Origin: Patescibacteria group bacterium UBA5124
Lineage (GTDB): Bacteria; Patescibacteriota; Gracilibacteria; Absconditabacterales; Absconditicoccaceae
Length of the DNA: 29,813 nucleotides
Direction of reading: 5' to 3'
NCBI GenBank assembly: GCA_002414185.1
Contig: DHYS01000020.1
Location: 18,542-48,354 of the forward strand
Position numbers and translations under genes: made by a program. The notes under the pieces were generated by a model. That model was not told the DNA's origin. It made no database searches and was given only the letters and a program-made list of their open reading frames with translations. Shown in pieces: positions 9,361 through 17,683 of the stretch. Position 1 is the stretch's first letter; the number at the start of each line of letters is the position of its first letter.

Positions 9361-10053
9361 ATGAAAGATTTTATCGAAGAACATCCTTGGTTAAGTGCAT
9401 TAATTGGGATAATGTTGTTATGTATTATTGGTAGTGGTATTTATTTTTTTGGGTTCTATAAACCCGAAGTTTATAGTACTATTCAACAAAAAGACGAGAT
9501 TATTGCCCAAGCGCAAAAGGATTCTATTTATCAAGTAGCCATTGCTGAAGTAAAAAAACAGAAATCCGACTCTATTATTCAGGCAAAGGATGATGCGATT
9601 TTAATAGCTGAAACAGAAAAAAATCTTGCTAATGATGCAGCAAAATCTGCTCAAGCAAAGTTAGACTCTATGACGAAAGCTATAGCCGATGCCAAGGCAA
9701 AAGCCAATAAAAAGCCGAAAAAAACTCGCTATGATATTTCCGTAGAAGCTGGTCAGATGACTGCAGAGACAGGAGATACTATCGAGGTTGCTATTGGGGA
9801 AAAAGATGAGCTTTCGCTCATTGAAGGAAAGCTAAATAAAAAGGGTGAACAAGCCATTGAGCTCAATGGAAAACTTCTCTGGGTGAGAAGTTATGAAGTT
9901 AAAGACGATAATACCTTTGTAGCTATTCTTGGGGATGAGAATCAGAAAGATATGCCGCTTCCTTTGAAACATAAGGTATTGATTGCTCTTGTAAGTTTAA
10001 CCGGTTGTTATTTTGCATTCTTCTTCAGAAAAAGAAAGAAAGCTACAGCCTAA
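9361..10053 (+). CDS. Membrane-anchored coiled-coil protein, possibly foreign (230 aa)
   Basis: No family recognised. Seen: an N-terminal membrane segment about 11-32 after a short acidic start (MKDFIEEHPW); an Ala/Lys/Asp-rich coiled coil about 40-120 with repeating 'AQAKLDSM', 'AIADAKAKA' patterns; a small beta-type domain about 125-198; a second hydrophobic segment about 205-222; and a basic tail FRKRKKATA. All 12 glycines are GGN. Codons rare in the neighbours (GCC, GCG, CCG, TCC, CGC) recur here. The gene is inserted on the opposite strand between two minus-strand operons, with its own promoter and a terminator. Its composition and style suggest gain from a standard-code bacterium such as a Bacteroidetes member; this is inference, since ordinary highly expressed genes here can also lack UGA. 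Confidence 0.8.
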   Translation: MKDFIEEHPWLSALIGIMLLCIIGSGIYFFGFYKPEVYSTIQQKDEIIAQAQKDSIYQVAIAEVKKQKSDSIIQAKDDAILIAETEKNLANDAAKSAQAKLDSMTKAIADAKAKANKKPKKTRYDISVEAGQMTAETGDTIEVAIGEKDELSLIEGKLNKKGEQAIELNGKLLWVRSYEVKDDNTFVAILGDENQKDMPLPLKHKVLIALVSLTGCYFAFFFRKRKKATA

Positions 10054-10076
10054 AGAAAAAATTTTTTTTAAAAAAA

Positions 10077-10109
10077 GGGGACACAGGTTATTTACCTATG
10101 TCCTTTTTT
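10077..10109 (+). terminator. Bidirectional terminator between convergent genes
   Basis: ggacacaggt (10079-10088) pairs with acctatgtcc (10094-10103) with one mismatch and a 5-nt loop. T-tract follows at 10104-10109, and an A/T-tract on the other side serves the minus-strand gene ending at 10126. Confidence 0.8.
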
Positions 10110-10125
10110 CGTTAGAAGAAATATA

Positions 10126-11739
10126 TTATTGTTTGGTATAAGGAGCTATATAGACTACACATCATTTACCCAAGTTGTCATAAAAAATTCAAAAGTCTGC
10201 TATATTAATACACCCATGACTAATATAGTTATCTTTGATATCAGGACTTTGCTGAGCCTTGATATAGCTACTATCTTTGCTTTCTATAAACATAGGATGA
10301 AGTCAAAATTGATATTTTTTATCTTCATATCTCGTATCTCTTTTGTTAGTGATTTCACTTACGGGAATAAGGATTTCCGCTTTAGCGGGTCAGTCTATTT
10401 TATAACTTTCATCCTTGAGCGATCTTTCTTTTTCTATTACAAAGAGTCACTCAGGGGTATTTCTATTTACTGGTTTATCACTTTCAAATCTTCCTTCGGT
10501 TGTCTCATAGTAAGGGTATGGTACCCATTCTCCTTTTTTACCAAGATCTTTTCCTAAAAGAACATCTTGAGAAAATATATAACGATTTTCTTTATCAAAG
10601 AGATATGCTTTAGCAGTATTTTTAGAGACAATAACATAGTGTTGTCCTTCATTAGATAATGTTCCATCAAGGAATTTTTTGTATACGTCTTTGACGTCTT
10701 GTGATACCTTTGGATGAGAAAGAAAAGCATAATTTTGAAGATAAAAGAGTGGGTCAGTCAGTCTTTGTAAGGTAGTCTTATCTAGAATATTGTCAGCTTT
10801 ATTTGATGTATATTGAGAGTTTTTGTTCATTCCAACTATTTCTTTTATATGGACAATATCTCCGATACGAAGACTATTTTTTACCATATCTTTTACAAAA
10901 GAGCTATTGATAGAGTTTACAGATTTTATGATATCTTCATAAGAAATATCTGGTGTAAGATTAGTATTTGGAATATAGGAACGAAGATTGTCTACAGTCA
11001 AAGAATCAGGATTGATATGATAGTCTTTTTCTGGAAATTTATGTTTTTCAGGAGTTTTTTGAGGAATAACCTTTTCAGGAGTTTCTTTGATAGGTGCTTT
11101 TTTAGGTTTATTTGCTTGATATTGTGCATACGTATATATTCCGAAAGCAATAGCAGCAGTTACAGTAAGAATTCCCAATGATCTCATAATTTTTTTAATA
11201 GGAAACGCCGTACTAAAATGATCACGTTGTCTAGGTGTTAATTTCTTTTCTATCTCTTCGGGAGTAGGTGTGTCTTGCGTAATAGTAATAATTTCTTCTT
11301 TTTCTTGTGGTGATAAATTATCATCAATTCTCTTAAAATTAAAGATATTATGTAGTACTTCTAAGAAAGACTTTCTATTTGTTGTATTAACTGGTTTTGG
11401 TGTGATAGGATCTTTTACTTTTTTCTTTTTTTTAGGATGATTAAGAATTGCTTCTATATTAGAAATTATATCCTCTTGTTGATTAATAATCCTGGGTGAA
11501 ATAGGGGTTATTGGTTTATTAGTAGAAGGATTGATTGTTGTTGTATTTTGTTGAGGAGGATTTTTTGGTGGAATATATGTCTTTTTAGTAGTTGCTTGAT
11601 GATTAAGAATTGCTTCTATATTAGAGACAATAAGATTTTGAACATCATTAGTTTTGTCTCCATATAGAGAAAAAGATTCTTCATTGTTTTTTTTTGAAGA
11701 TAATGATGAGTTATATTGTTGATTATTTGTTTTATTCAT
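10126..11739 (-). CDS. Bitopic L,D-transpeptidase (YkuD domain), 537 aa
   Basis: L,D-transpeptidases form 3-3 peptidoglycan cross-links or attach proteins to peptidoglycan outside the membrane. The C-terminal domain (about 368-537) has the YkuD features: a first strand with YVIVSKNTAKAYLF, the substrate-loop motif NTPEG (427-431, Gly by UGA), the motif His at 481 (GLHPMF, Gly by UGA) and the catalytic motif SHGCIN (507-512, nucleophile Cys510). With the standard code the frame stops at residue 431 and the catalytic site is lost. A single membrane segment at about 187-207 separates it from a long cytoplasmic N-terminus. That tail holds two copies of SNIEAILNH (39-47, 93-101), Pro/Thr-rich linkers and a poly-Lys patch (103-107). 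It is the last gene of the operon starting at 17152, 18 nt after the giant 1145-aa gene. Confidence 0.9.
11436..11463. repeat. 28-bp direct repeat, copy 1
   Basis: Identical to 11598-11625. It encodes the duplicated SNIEAILNH peptide in the cytoplasmic tail of the L,D-transpeptidase protein. The flanking codons differ. Confidence 0.9.
11598..11625. repeat. 28-bp direct repeat, copy 2
   Basis: Identical to 11436-11463, offset by 162 bp (54 codons), so the reading frame is preserved. Confidence 0.9.
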
Positions 11740-11757
11740 CCAAAAAAACTAAATAAT

Positions 11758-14700
11758 TTAAAAGGCTGCTAATCTACGTCTCATACTTCTAATTAGTCTA
11801 CCTGAAAGAAATGGATTCTGGAAAAATTCTTTTCTTTCTTGATCATTACATCTAATTCTTTGAGGAGGAACATTATTAAAATCTAAATGTGCTTCATTAG
11901 CACCATTAGGAATAGGATTAAGTGCTCTATCTTCAATTTCTAGATAAGAAAGATTTCCAGCATCATCAAAAATATAAACTCTTCCTGTTTTTTCATTATT
12001 TAGATCAGAAACAGCAAAGTTTTCAGGTCCAATCATATTGTTTGTTCTTAGTCTACCTACCATAGCTTCATTTACCTGAGCAACAATCTCCAATTCTAAA
12101 CCATTAAAAACTCTTTCTCTTTGTATTTTCTTTCTCAATAAGGATCCAAGATTACAAGAACTATATTCATATTTTTCACCTTTAAACTCTCATGAAAGAG
12201 TAAATTTACCATCATTAAAAGTGATGTTTACAGATTTTTTACCAGCTTGTGCTGATGTAGTAAAGTTGAAATCATAATTTGTTTTACCATAGGCAACTCT
12301 TCCCCATAGTTTCTTTGCAGGTCAAAATCTCCAAAATTGATTAGTGTTATAACGTACAAGAGATTTATTTCTAGCATTATTAACACTTTGTTCATATTCT
12401 CTCATAGTAGAATTCATAATGAGATTAATCTGATTAGAAAGGTGTGTTATTCCTTCTTCCAATTCATTAATATTATGAAGATTTTTATAGCGTTCTTCAT
12501 TAAAAATAGTTACGTTTTGTCTAGTTCTTGCAGTAGCTCCTCATGGATTTTGTGATCCTGCGCGAATGATTAAATTATTATTTCTTACATTTGCATCTAT
12601 TCTGTCACATGGTACAGCTATTCCACTAGGATCAGTAAAATTAGTAACAGGAATTTCTCTACTCAATCTTTGAGGTGACATCATAACTACAGATTTGATA
12701 ATATCCAAAGCTAAGCGACATCTCAATTTTCTATTGAGAGGTTCTCCGTCTTTAGTTGATCTTCTTTCAAGGATTGCTCTAACAAGAGCTATATGGTTTG
12801 GTCAATCTATGATTTCTGGTTCTTCCTTACCTTCTATGGTAATAGTTGCAGTCATTTTATTAGTTCCAAGTACTTCAACATGAGTACCATATTTGATAGT
12901 TCATTCTTCTGTTTCGAGAGATTGATCATTTATAGATTGTTCTCTTCCTTGAAAAAACTTAGTATAATTATTTTTATTAGAAGTTCTTCTTCTAAGTCTT
13001 TGCCATACAGAGTTAGAATGCGCTTCTGGTTCAGCGCCAGCAGGACCAGCTGGTATAGCTGCTAGAGCTCTAAGATGATCGTTATTGTCTACTTTATTAT
13101 TTACTACATCTGTTTGAAATTCCATAAGTGTACGGAGAATTTGATCACGTCCACCTACATTATTGATTGATTCTTGAATTTCTCATCTTACATAATTTCT
13201 TACATTTTCACCGAGAGTAGTACGAAGATAGTCAATAAATGTATTTTGATTCAAGAGGTATTGCTGAGGAACATTTCTATCTTCTCTTGTCATATCTGCC
13301 ATAAATCCTGTTTGAAGAACACCTAATTGAATTACAGGTATCAATCCAGGAATAGCTCTAATTCTTTCAATCAAAAGATTTCTTCTTATAGTATCATTGT
13401 AGATTGTGTCAATCTCAGTTTGATTTCCTCCTTCGCGTAAAATATTTCGAATTACTTCGTTTTCTAGTTCTTCTCTTGTATGATCACTATATTCTGCTGC
13501 TATTCTTTGATCAATAATTCATCATCAGTTTAGTACATTATATGCGTTCTGACGATCTGCTAGAGATAATTGAGGATTGTTTATAGTTAAAGTAAGTGGT
13601 TTAAATTGATCGACAAGTAAACCAGTAGCAGGATCTTGAACTCTTCCTCTAACATTGAGAGAAAGTTTTAAAGGGAATTGGATACCTTCTAAAGGTAAAA
13701 CAGTTACATTAGTCATATTCAACATACCATTTTGAATTTGTATTCCTGTAAGAGTAACTGTTTGTCCAGTACTTGTAGTGACTTGAAGATTATTGTTATT
13801 ATTAATTCCTACTCTAGTAAGAATTTGTCCATCACCATTAGCGAGTTCATAGTCTATAGGATAATTCTGTGCGCCTATTTGAGTTCCATTAGGTACAAAA
13901 AGAGTATTTAAATCAATAGGACCTTGAATTCCTCCATTCATATCAATAGTCTGAGAAGGTATTTCATGATTAAAATTTTGTTGTCCAAGTCTAAAAATTT
14001 GTTGTCCAATATTTACAATTTGTTGAATTTCTTGTCCTCTTATATTAGTTAGACCAGGAGTACTATTAATGTTGTTGAGATATTCTTGCAATCTTTGTAA
14101 AGGTAAAAGTTGATTAAGAACATTAAGATTTGCTTGATATCTTTGGCGAATTTGAGGTAAAGTATTTTCAAGATTTTCTATCTGAGTTAATGCAACATCT
14201 ATAGCAGCAAGTTGTTGTGTTGCATTAGGATTTGGCGCTCGATTGATAACTATAGTATTTTGTAAATTAGGTAATCAAAAATTTTGTGGAGTAGGAATTG
14301 GAGTAGGGGTCAAACTTCTCACAAGTGTTTGAATTTGTCTATCAATATCTTGTATTTCAGTAATTGAAGATATTTGCTGGTTTCGGTTGATTATATCTTG
14401 ATTTAATCTTACTTGTTCATTAGTTAGTGTTGTTATGTCTGCTTGTGTATTACCGGTTGCTCCTATGTTTTGAGCTGCGGCTGGAAGATTTGCTCTTTGT
14501 GTAGTTAAATTTCTTGTTAAAGTTTGTCTATGAGTATTAAGTTGTCCTGCTAATGCATTTGCTCTTTGTGTAGGTCTTCCAAGATTATCTACTTCATTTA
14601 ATAAGGCATTCTGTTCAATAGACGAGATTTGTTCTAAAATTCAAGAAATATTTGTACAAGCATTTAAATTTCTTTGAGCATTTGATATATTTGTATTTAA

Positions 14701-15195
14701 TGTTTGTCTGTTTGCTACCGGATTATTAATATTAGTTCTTCTTATTTGAAGATCTTCTATTTGTTGTAAAACTCAGCGATTCTGATTAAGTCTATTTCTA
14801 ATCTGAGAAATTTGATTTGGTAAGGCATCTAAGGCTGGAGTAGATGTATTAGTAATTGTATTTATTTGAGTTTGAATATTTGCTGCTGTAGCAATAGCTC
14901 CAATACTCGTGCTAGGAATATTTGTATTATTTACTTGTAATGGTGTCTGGACTCCATTTACAATATTAGGAAATGTACCTCAAACGGTAGTAATACGAGT
15001 TCCTAAATCCACAAGATTTCTAGTCGTAGTTAACTGATTGATAAGTTCATCATTTAATACGATACTTGGTTGATTAGTAAACAATCCTAAAAGATTACTA
15101 GAAATTCTATTCTGAGTATTTGTAGTGTCAGAAGTTTCTAATATCTGATTGAGTCCTTGTACCTCTTGTATTAAATTTCAATTATTGACAGCCAT
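11758..15195 (-). CDS. Giant Asn/Gln/Thr-rich protein (1145 aa)
   Basis: A single open frame with about 14 UGA codons, including three consecutive ones (13519-13527, Gly557-559). Start ATG at 15193-15195. No signal peptide, membrane segment or known family is seen. Residues 1-370 are very rich in Asn, Gln, Thr and Ile, with helical repeats of the type 'QINxIxxxx' and a short TPTPIPTP linker near 310. About 405-545 looks like a beta-rich domain (strands around LQVTTSTGQTVTLTGIQIQ and FPLKLSLNVRG). About 560-760 is helical and charged. About 765-1000 contains mixed alpha/beta with a conserved-looking GPNHIALVRAILERRS stretch. The C-terminus is a basic Arg-rich tail (SMRRRLAAF). It lies 27 nt after the Lys/Glu linker gene and 18 nt before the L,D-transpeptidase gene, so it belongs to the same transcript. 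A structural or scaffold role is inference. Confidence 0.85.
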
Positions 15196-15222
15196 TTTTA
15201 AATGCAAAATATATAAAATTTA

Positions 15223-16062
15223 TTATTTTTTGCTCTCCTTTTTATAATTCCATGCGAATTTTTTCTTAAATTTTTTCCATTGTGAGCCTAGTTCTTTTTT
15301 TCCTAGTCCATGATTATACCAATCAAAGGTAATATATTTAAGTGTAGATAGGGACGTTCTAATAGGATAGGAAATCAGATTTTTTGTTTGCTTGGGAATA
15401 CTTTTGATAGCTTTCCAAATTCCCCAAGATTTCTTTTCTTTCTTCTTTTCCTCTTTTTTAGTTTCAGGTTTGGTTTCAGTTTTTTTCTCTGGTTTGGTTT
15501 CACTAGAACTGCTTGGAGTCTCTTCTTGTTTGGGAGATGTTTCCTCTTTTTTCTTTTCTTCTTTTTTTTCTTCAGGCTTAGTTTCAATTTTTTTGTCAGA
15601 TTTTTTTTCAATAGTATCAGTTGTTATTTTTTCTTTTTTCTTTTCTTCAGATTTATTATCAGATTCTTTCTTTTCCTCTTTTTTAGTTTCAGGTTTAGTT
15701 TCAGTTTTTTTCTCTGGTTTGGTTTCACTAGAACTGCTTGGGGTAGCTTCTTGTTTGGGAGATATTTCCTCTTTTTTCTTTTCTTCTTTAGGTTTCTTTG
15801 CTGCAGCAGCGGCATACTCTGAGGCTGCTTTGGCACCTTTTTCTTTAACTATCTTTTCATAAGTTTTTTGATCAAATCCTCATAATTTTTCCTGATCTAC
15901 CCATTCTTCAGGATTAAAATATTTAGGATTTTCCTGAATTGTATTTCAGGTATTTGTAGTGAGATTTTTAGCAATATCTTTTTTTGTATCAGAAACAGTT
16001 GCTCCATGTTTTGGAGTTTCTTTGGCTTCAGATAATGTATTAATTGACTGTTTTGTTGTCAT
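15223..16062 (-). CDS. Lys/Glu-rich linker protein with internal duplication (279 aa)
   Basis: Residues 1-90 are an ordinary soluble region with two UGA glycines. About 91-212 is a low-complexity Lys/Glu/Thr/Ser/Pro stretch made mostly of two near-identical units of 41 codons (SPKQEATPSSSSETKPEKK... and SPKQEETPSSSSETKPEKK...). About 213-279 is a basic, aromatic domain (SWGIWKAIKSIPKQTKNLI ... QWKKFKKKFAWNYKKESKK). The extended charged linker would separate two small domains; the basic aromatic end could sit on a membrane or acidic surface. There is no signal peptide. Start ATG 16060-16062, 35 nt after the 97-aa gene. The opposite strand here shows long Phe/Ser-rich open frames, which are shadows of the Lys/Glu codons. 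Confidence 0.85.
15443..15564. repeat. 122-bp direct repeat, copy 1
   Basis: Matches 15668-15789 with about 5 mismatches. It lies inside the Lys/Glu-rich gene; the 225-bp period keeps the frame. Confidence 0.85.
15668..15789. repeat. 122-bp direct repeat, copy 2
   Basis: Second copy of the unit at 15443-15564. Some mismatches change the protein (Glu/Ala, Thr/Ile), so the copies have begun to diverge. Confidence 0.85.
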
Positions 16063-16097
16063 GGGAAAAAAGAAAGATAAAGTTTATGTGTTATTGT

Positions 16098-16391
16098 TTA
16101 TTCGTCTTCATCTTCAGAAAGATAATCAGCAATGATTTCTGCTGTAGTTTCTTCTAGAAGAGTAGTATAGTTTGGTATTTTATTAAATAAGAAAGATTCA
16201 AAAGATTCTTCACTTTCTAGTTTTCTAGACTCGATTTCTTGTTCATCTACTAAACCTTCAATTTTTTCAAAGAAGTTTTCTTCAAGGAGTGTTTCTAAAA
16301 TATCTTTTTCTGTATCTTCAAGAGTTTCTCATGCATATTCAGCTATTTTTTCTAACAAGAATTCTTTTGATTGAGCAAGTGTTGTAAGCAT
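16098..16391 (-). CDS. Small acidic helical protein (97 aa)
   Basis: Visible only with UGA=Gly (Gly21). Strongly acidic and all-helical: an N-terminal helix (SKEFLLEKIAEYAG), a second (TEKDILETLLEENFFEKIEGL), a charged turn, then NKIPNYTTLLEETTAEIIADYL and a tail of Asp/Glu (SEDEDE). The size, acidity and the 'IPxY' turn followed by a helix recall the 107-aa protein at 4831; I treat them as possible paralogues. It lies 20 nt after the UVR-motif gene and 35 nt before the Lys/Glu-rich gene. An acidic small protein beside a very basic one suggests a binding pair or chaperone, but only by context. Confidence 0.75.
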
Positions 16392-16411
16392 AATCGACAA
16401 TAAATAAGAGA

Positions 16412-17152
16412 TTAAAAGTTATTTTGAGATTGAAGTTTTTCAAAGTATTTATCTTTAGCTGTTCTTACTTCTTTTAAGAGAACCGCTTTAAGGGATTCCT
16501 TCCATTTGCTTTCATTACCAGCTTGGCATCTATCTAAAAGAATTTCTATATTTTTTCTAATATCTTCAGCTTTTCGATTCCATGTAAGTTTTACTCGTTG
16601 TCTTTTGAGAGATTGTCTTGCTCAAAAGAGTTTGCTTTGAGTAATCCCCATAGCATAGATAAGAAGATTTTTTGGATAAGAAACATCTTTCTTTAGTTTC
16701 TCAAAAGTTTTGAGCATATTTGCATTTCTTCTTCTTTCTAGACTAAAATAATCTCACAAACTAGGAGTATCTGTAAGAAGACTTTGTTGTTCATCTTCTT
16801 TTTCTTGAAGAAGTTTAGAAAGTCTATCAATTTCTCCTTTTTGACTAGTGATTTCTTTATTTTTACCAGTGAGTTCTGCTCTATATTTTTTGATGTCTTC
16901 AAGAGTTTTATCTTTGATATCTTTCTTTTTCTTAGATTGAGTATTTGTAATATTAGTGGTATTGTTAGGTCTGTTTTTTAGTTCATCTCTGATTTTTGCA
17001 GCAGTTTCATAGTCTTCGTTTTGTATAGCTTCTTGTTGTTTGTTTTTTAACTCAGCTTCATTCATTTGAGAAAAATCTACTCAGGTATTTAGCTGATTAG
17101 AAGATTGATTGGCGCTAGAAGCTATGGTACTAGAAGAAGCTAGAGTATTCAT
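16412..17152 (-). CDS. UVR-motif coiled-coil protein (246 aa)
   Basis: First gene of the five-gene operon. After a Ser/Asn-rich start (1-28) comes a clear UVR motif at about 34-60: ELKNKQQEAIQNEDYETAAK followed by IRDEL, matching the 'L...A....D(F/Y)E.AA..RDE' helical hairpin by which UvrB and UvrC bind each other. The same motif is used in ClpC-type and other proteins for partner docking. Residues 62-85 are Asn/Thr/Lys-rich, about 85-125 is a coiled coil (YRAELTGKNKEITSQKGEID), and the C-terminal 110 residues are basic and helical. No nuclease or helicase domain is present, so this is not a UvrB/UvrC fragment by itself. UGA glycines occur at 24, 133 and 177. A good promoter lies upstream. 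Confidence 0.83.
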
Positions 17153-17193
17153 GATAAACCTATTAAACAAATTAAAATTTTGTCCTTATATAG

Positions 17194-17222
17194 ATTGTAC
17201 CCTAAACGAAAAAATTAATCAA
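17194..17222 (-). promoter_or_regulatory. Sigma70-type promoter of the five-gene operon
   Basis: On the minus strand: TTGATT (17217-17222), 17-nt spacer, TACAAT (17194-17199), 42 nt before the ATG at 17152. No strong Shine-Dalgarno is visible (weak AGG about 9 nt before ATG). Confidence 0.6.
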
Positions 17223-17358
17223 ATAAGTTCTTTATTTATAAAAAATAATAGTTGACAGAATTATAAAAATATATTTAATATCAATAGAGTGTAGATTAAT
17301 TTTTGTTTAATATTAGTTAAATATGGTTGAATATAGTTTGTATATCAAACCATCGTAG

Positions 17359-17379
17359 GGACAGATCAATAATCTGTCC
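17359..17379. repeat. 8-bp perfect hairpin
   Basis: ggacagat (17359-17366), loop caata, atctgtcc (17372-17379). No T-tract follows, so it is not an obvious terminator. A near copy of one arm (ctgtcggatag) occurs at about 17397. Confidence 0.6.
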
Positions 17380-17596
17380 GATAGAAATCAAACCATCTGT
17401 CGGATAGTACACGAGTTTTTCAAACTAAACCAAAAGATAATTTTTACAATTTTCCCGTGTTGATATAGCTGGAAAGCAAAACGTTGACTAAGCAAATCAT
17501 GGCCGAGCAAGCATGGCGGATTTGCGAGTCCTAGACCTTTTTGGATACTTTTTGCGGTAATGGGAAAAAGTATCAAAATGAATTTAAGAAAAAAAT

Positions 17597-17652
17597 TAGA
17601 TTCCGGCTCCAACCTGCCTGCTGGTAGGCAAGCGGACAAAGCCGGAATGATA
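17597..17652. repeat. REP-like palindromic element, long form
   Basis: attccggct (17600-17608) pairs with agccggaat (17640-17648) around an inner imperfect palindrome tgcctgctggtaggca (17615-17630). Read on the minus strand it starts 'tcattccggc' and ends 'ggaatctaatt'. The element at 21991 has the same ends. Confidence 0.65.
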
Positions 17653-17683
17653 TAGAAAATAAAAAATTTGAAAAATTATTTTT

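Larger units (their letters stand above)
17223..17683. other. Gene-free stretch with inverted repeats
   Basis: I see no credible gene in this segment. It is AT-rich up to about 17340 and then noticeably richer in GC than anything nearby. It contains a short hairpin at 17359-17379, a duplicated 'atcaaaccatc' (about 17345 and 17388) and a large inverted repeat at 17600-17648. The one open frame (17388-17639, minus) has Cys/Pro-rich ends and no family features; I read it as repeat-derived sequence. A TTGACA at 17253 on the plus strand has no gene downstream. Confidence 0.6.

Noticed and set aside
10129..10557. 142-residue plus-strand ORF
   Set aside because: Opposite strand of the catalytic domain of the L,D-transpeptidase, whose SHGCIN motif settles the coding strand.
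11758..15195. Pseudogene with many nonsense mutations
   Set aside because: Only UGA interrupts; three UGA in a row and preserved coding character on both sides fit recoding, not decay.
15443..15789. CRISPR-like array
   Set aside because: Only two long repeats in a coding frame, no short regular repeats with unique spacers, no cas genes in the window.
15388..15862. Long Phe/Ser-rich open frames on the plus strand
   Set aside because: They are antisense shadows of the Lys/Glu-rich gene; AAA/GAA codons read backwards give TTT/TTC. No start context or family signature.
16412..17152. UvrB or UvrC fragment
   Set aside because: Only the UVR motif is present; no helicase, GIY-YIG or endonuclease domain, and the remaining sequence is an independent coiled coil.
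17388..17639. 83-residue minus-strand ORF
   Set aside because: It covers the GC-shifted inverted-repeat stretch; the translation has no domain features and its start lies inside a palindrome. More likely repeat-derived sequence than a gene.
17153..17683. tRNA or rRNA gene in the gene-free stretch
   Set aside because: No cloverleaf with acceptor, anticodon and T arms could be traced; the palindromes are simple inverted repeats. I also saw no tRNA elsewhere in the window.
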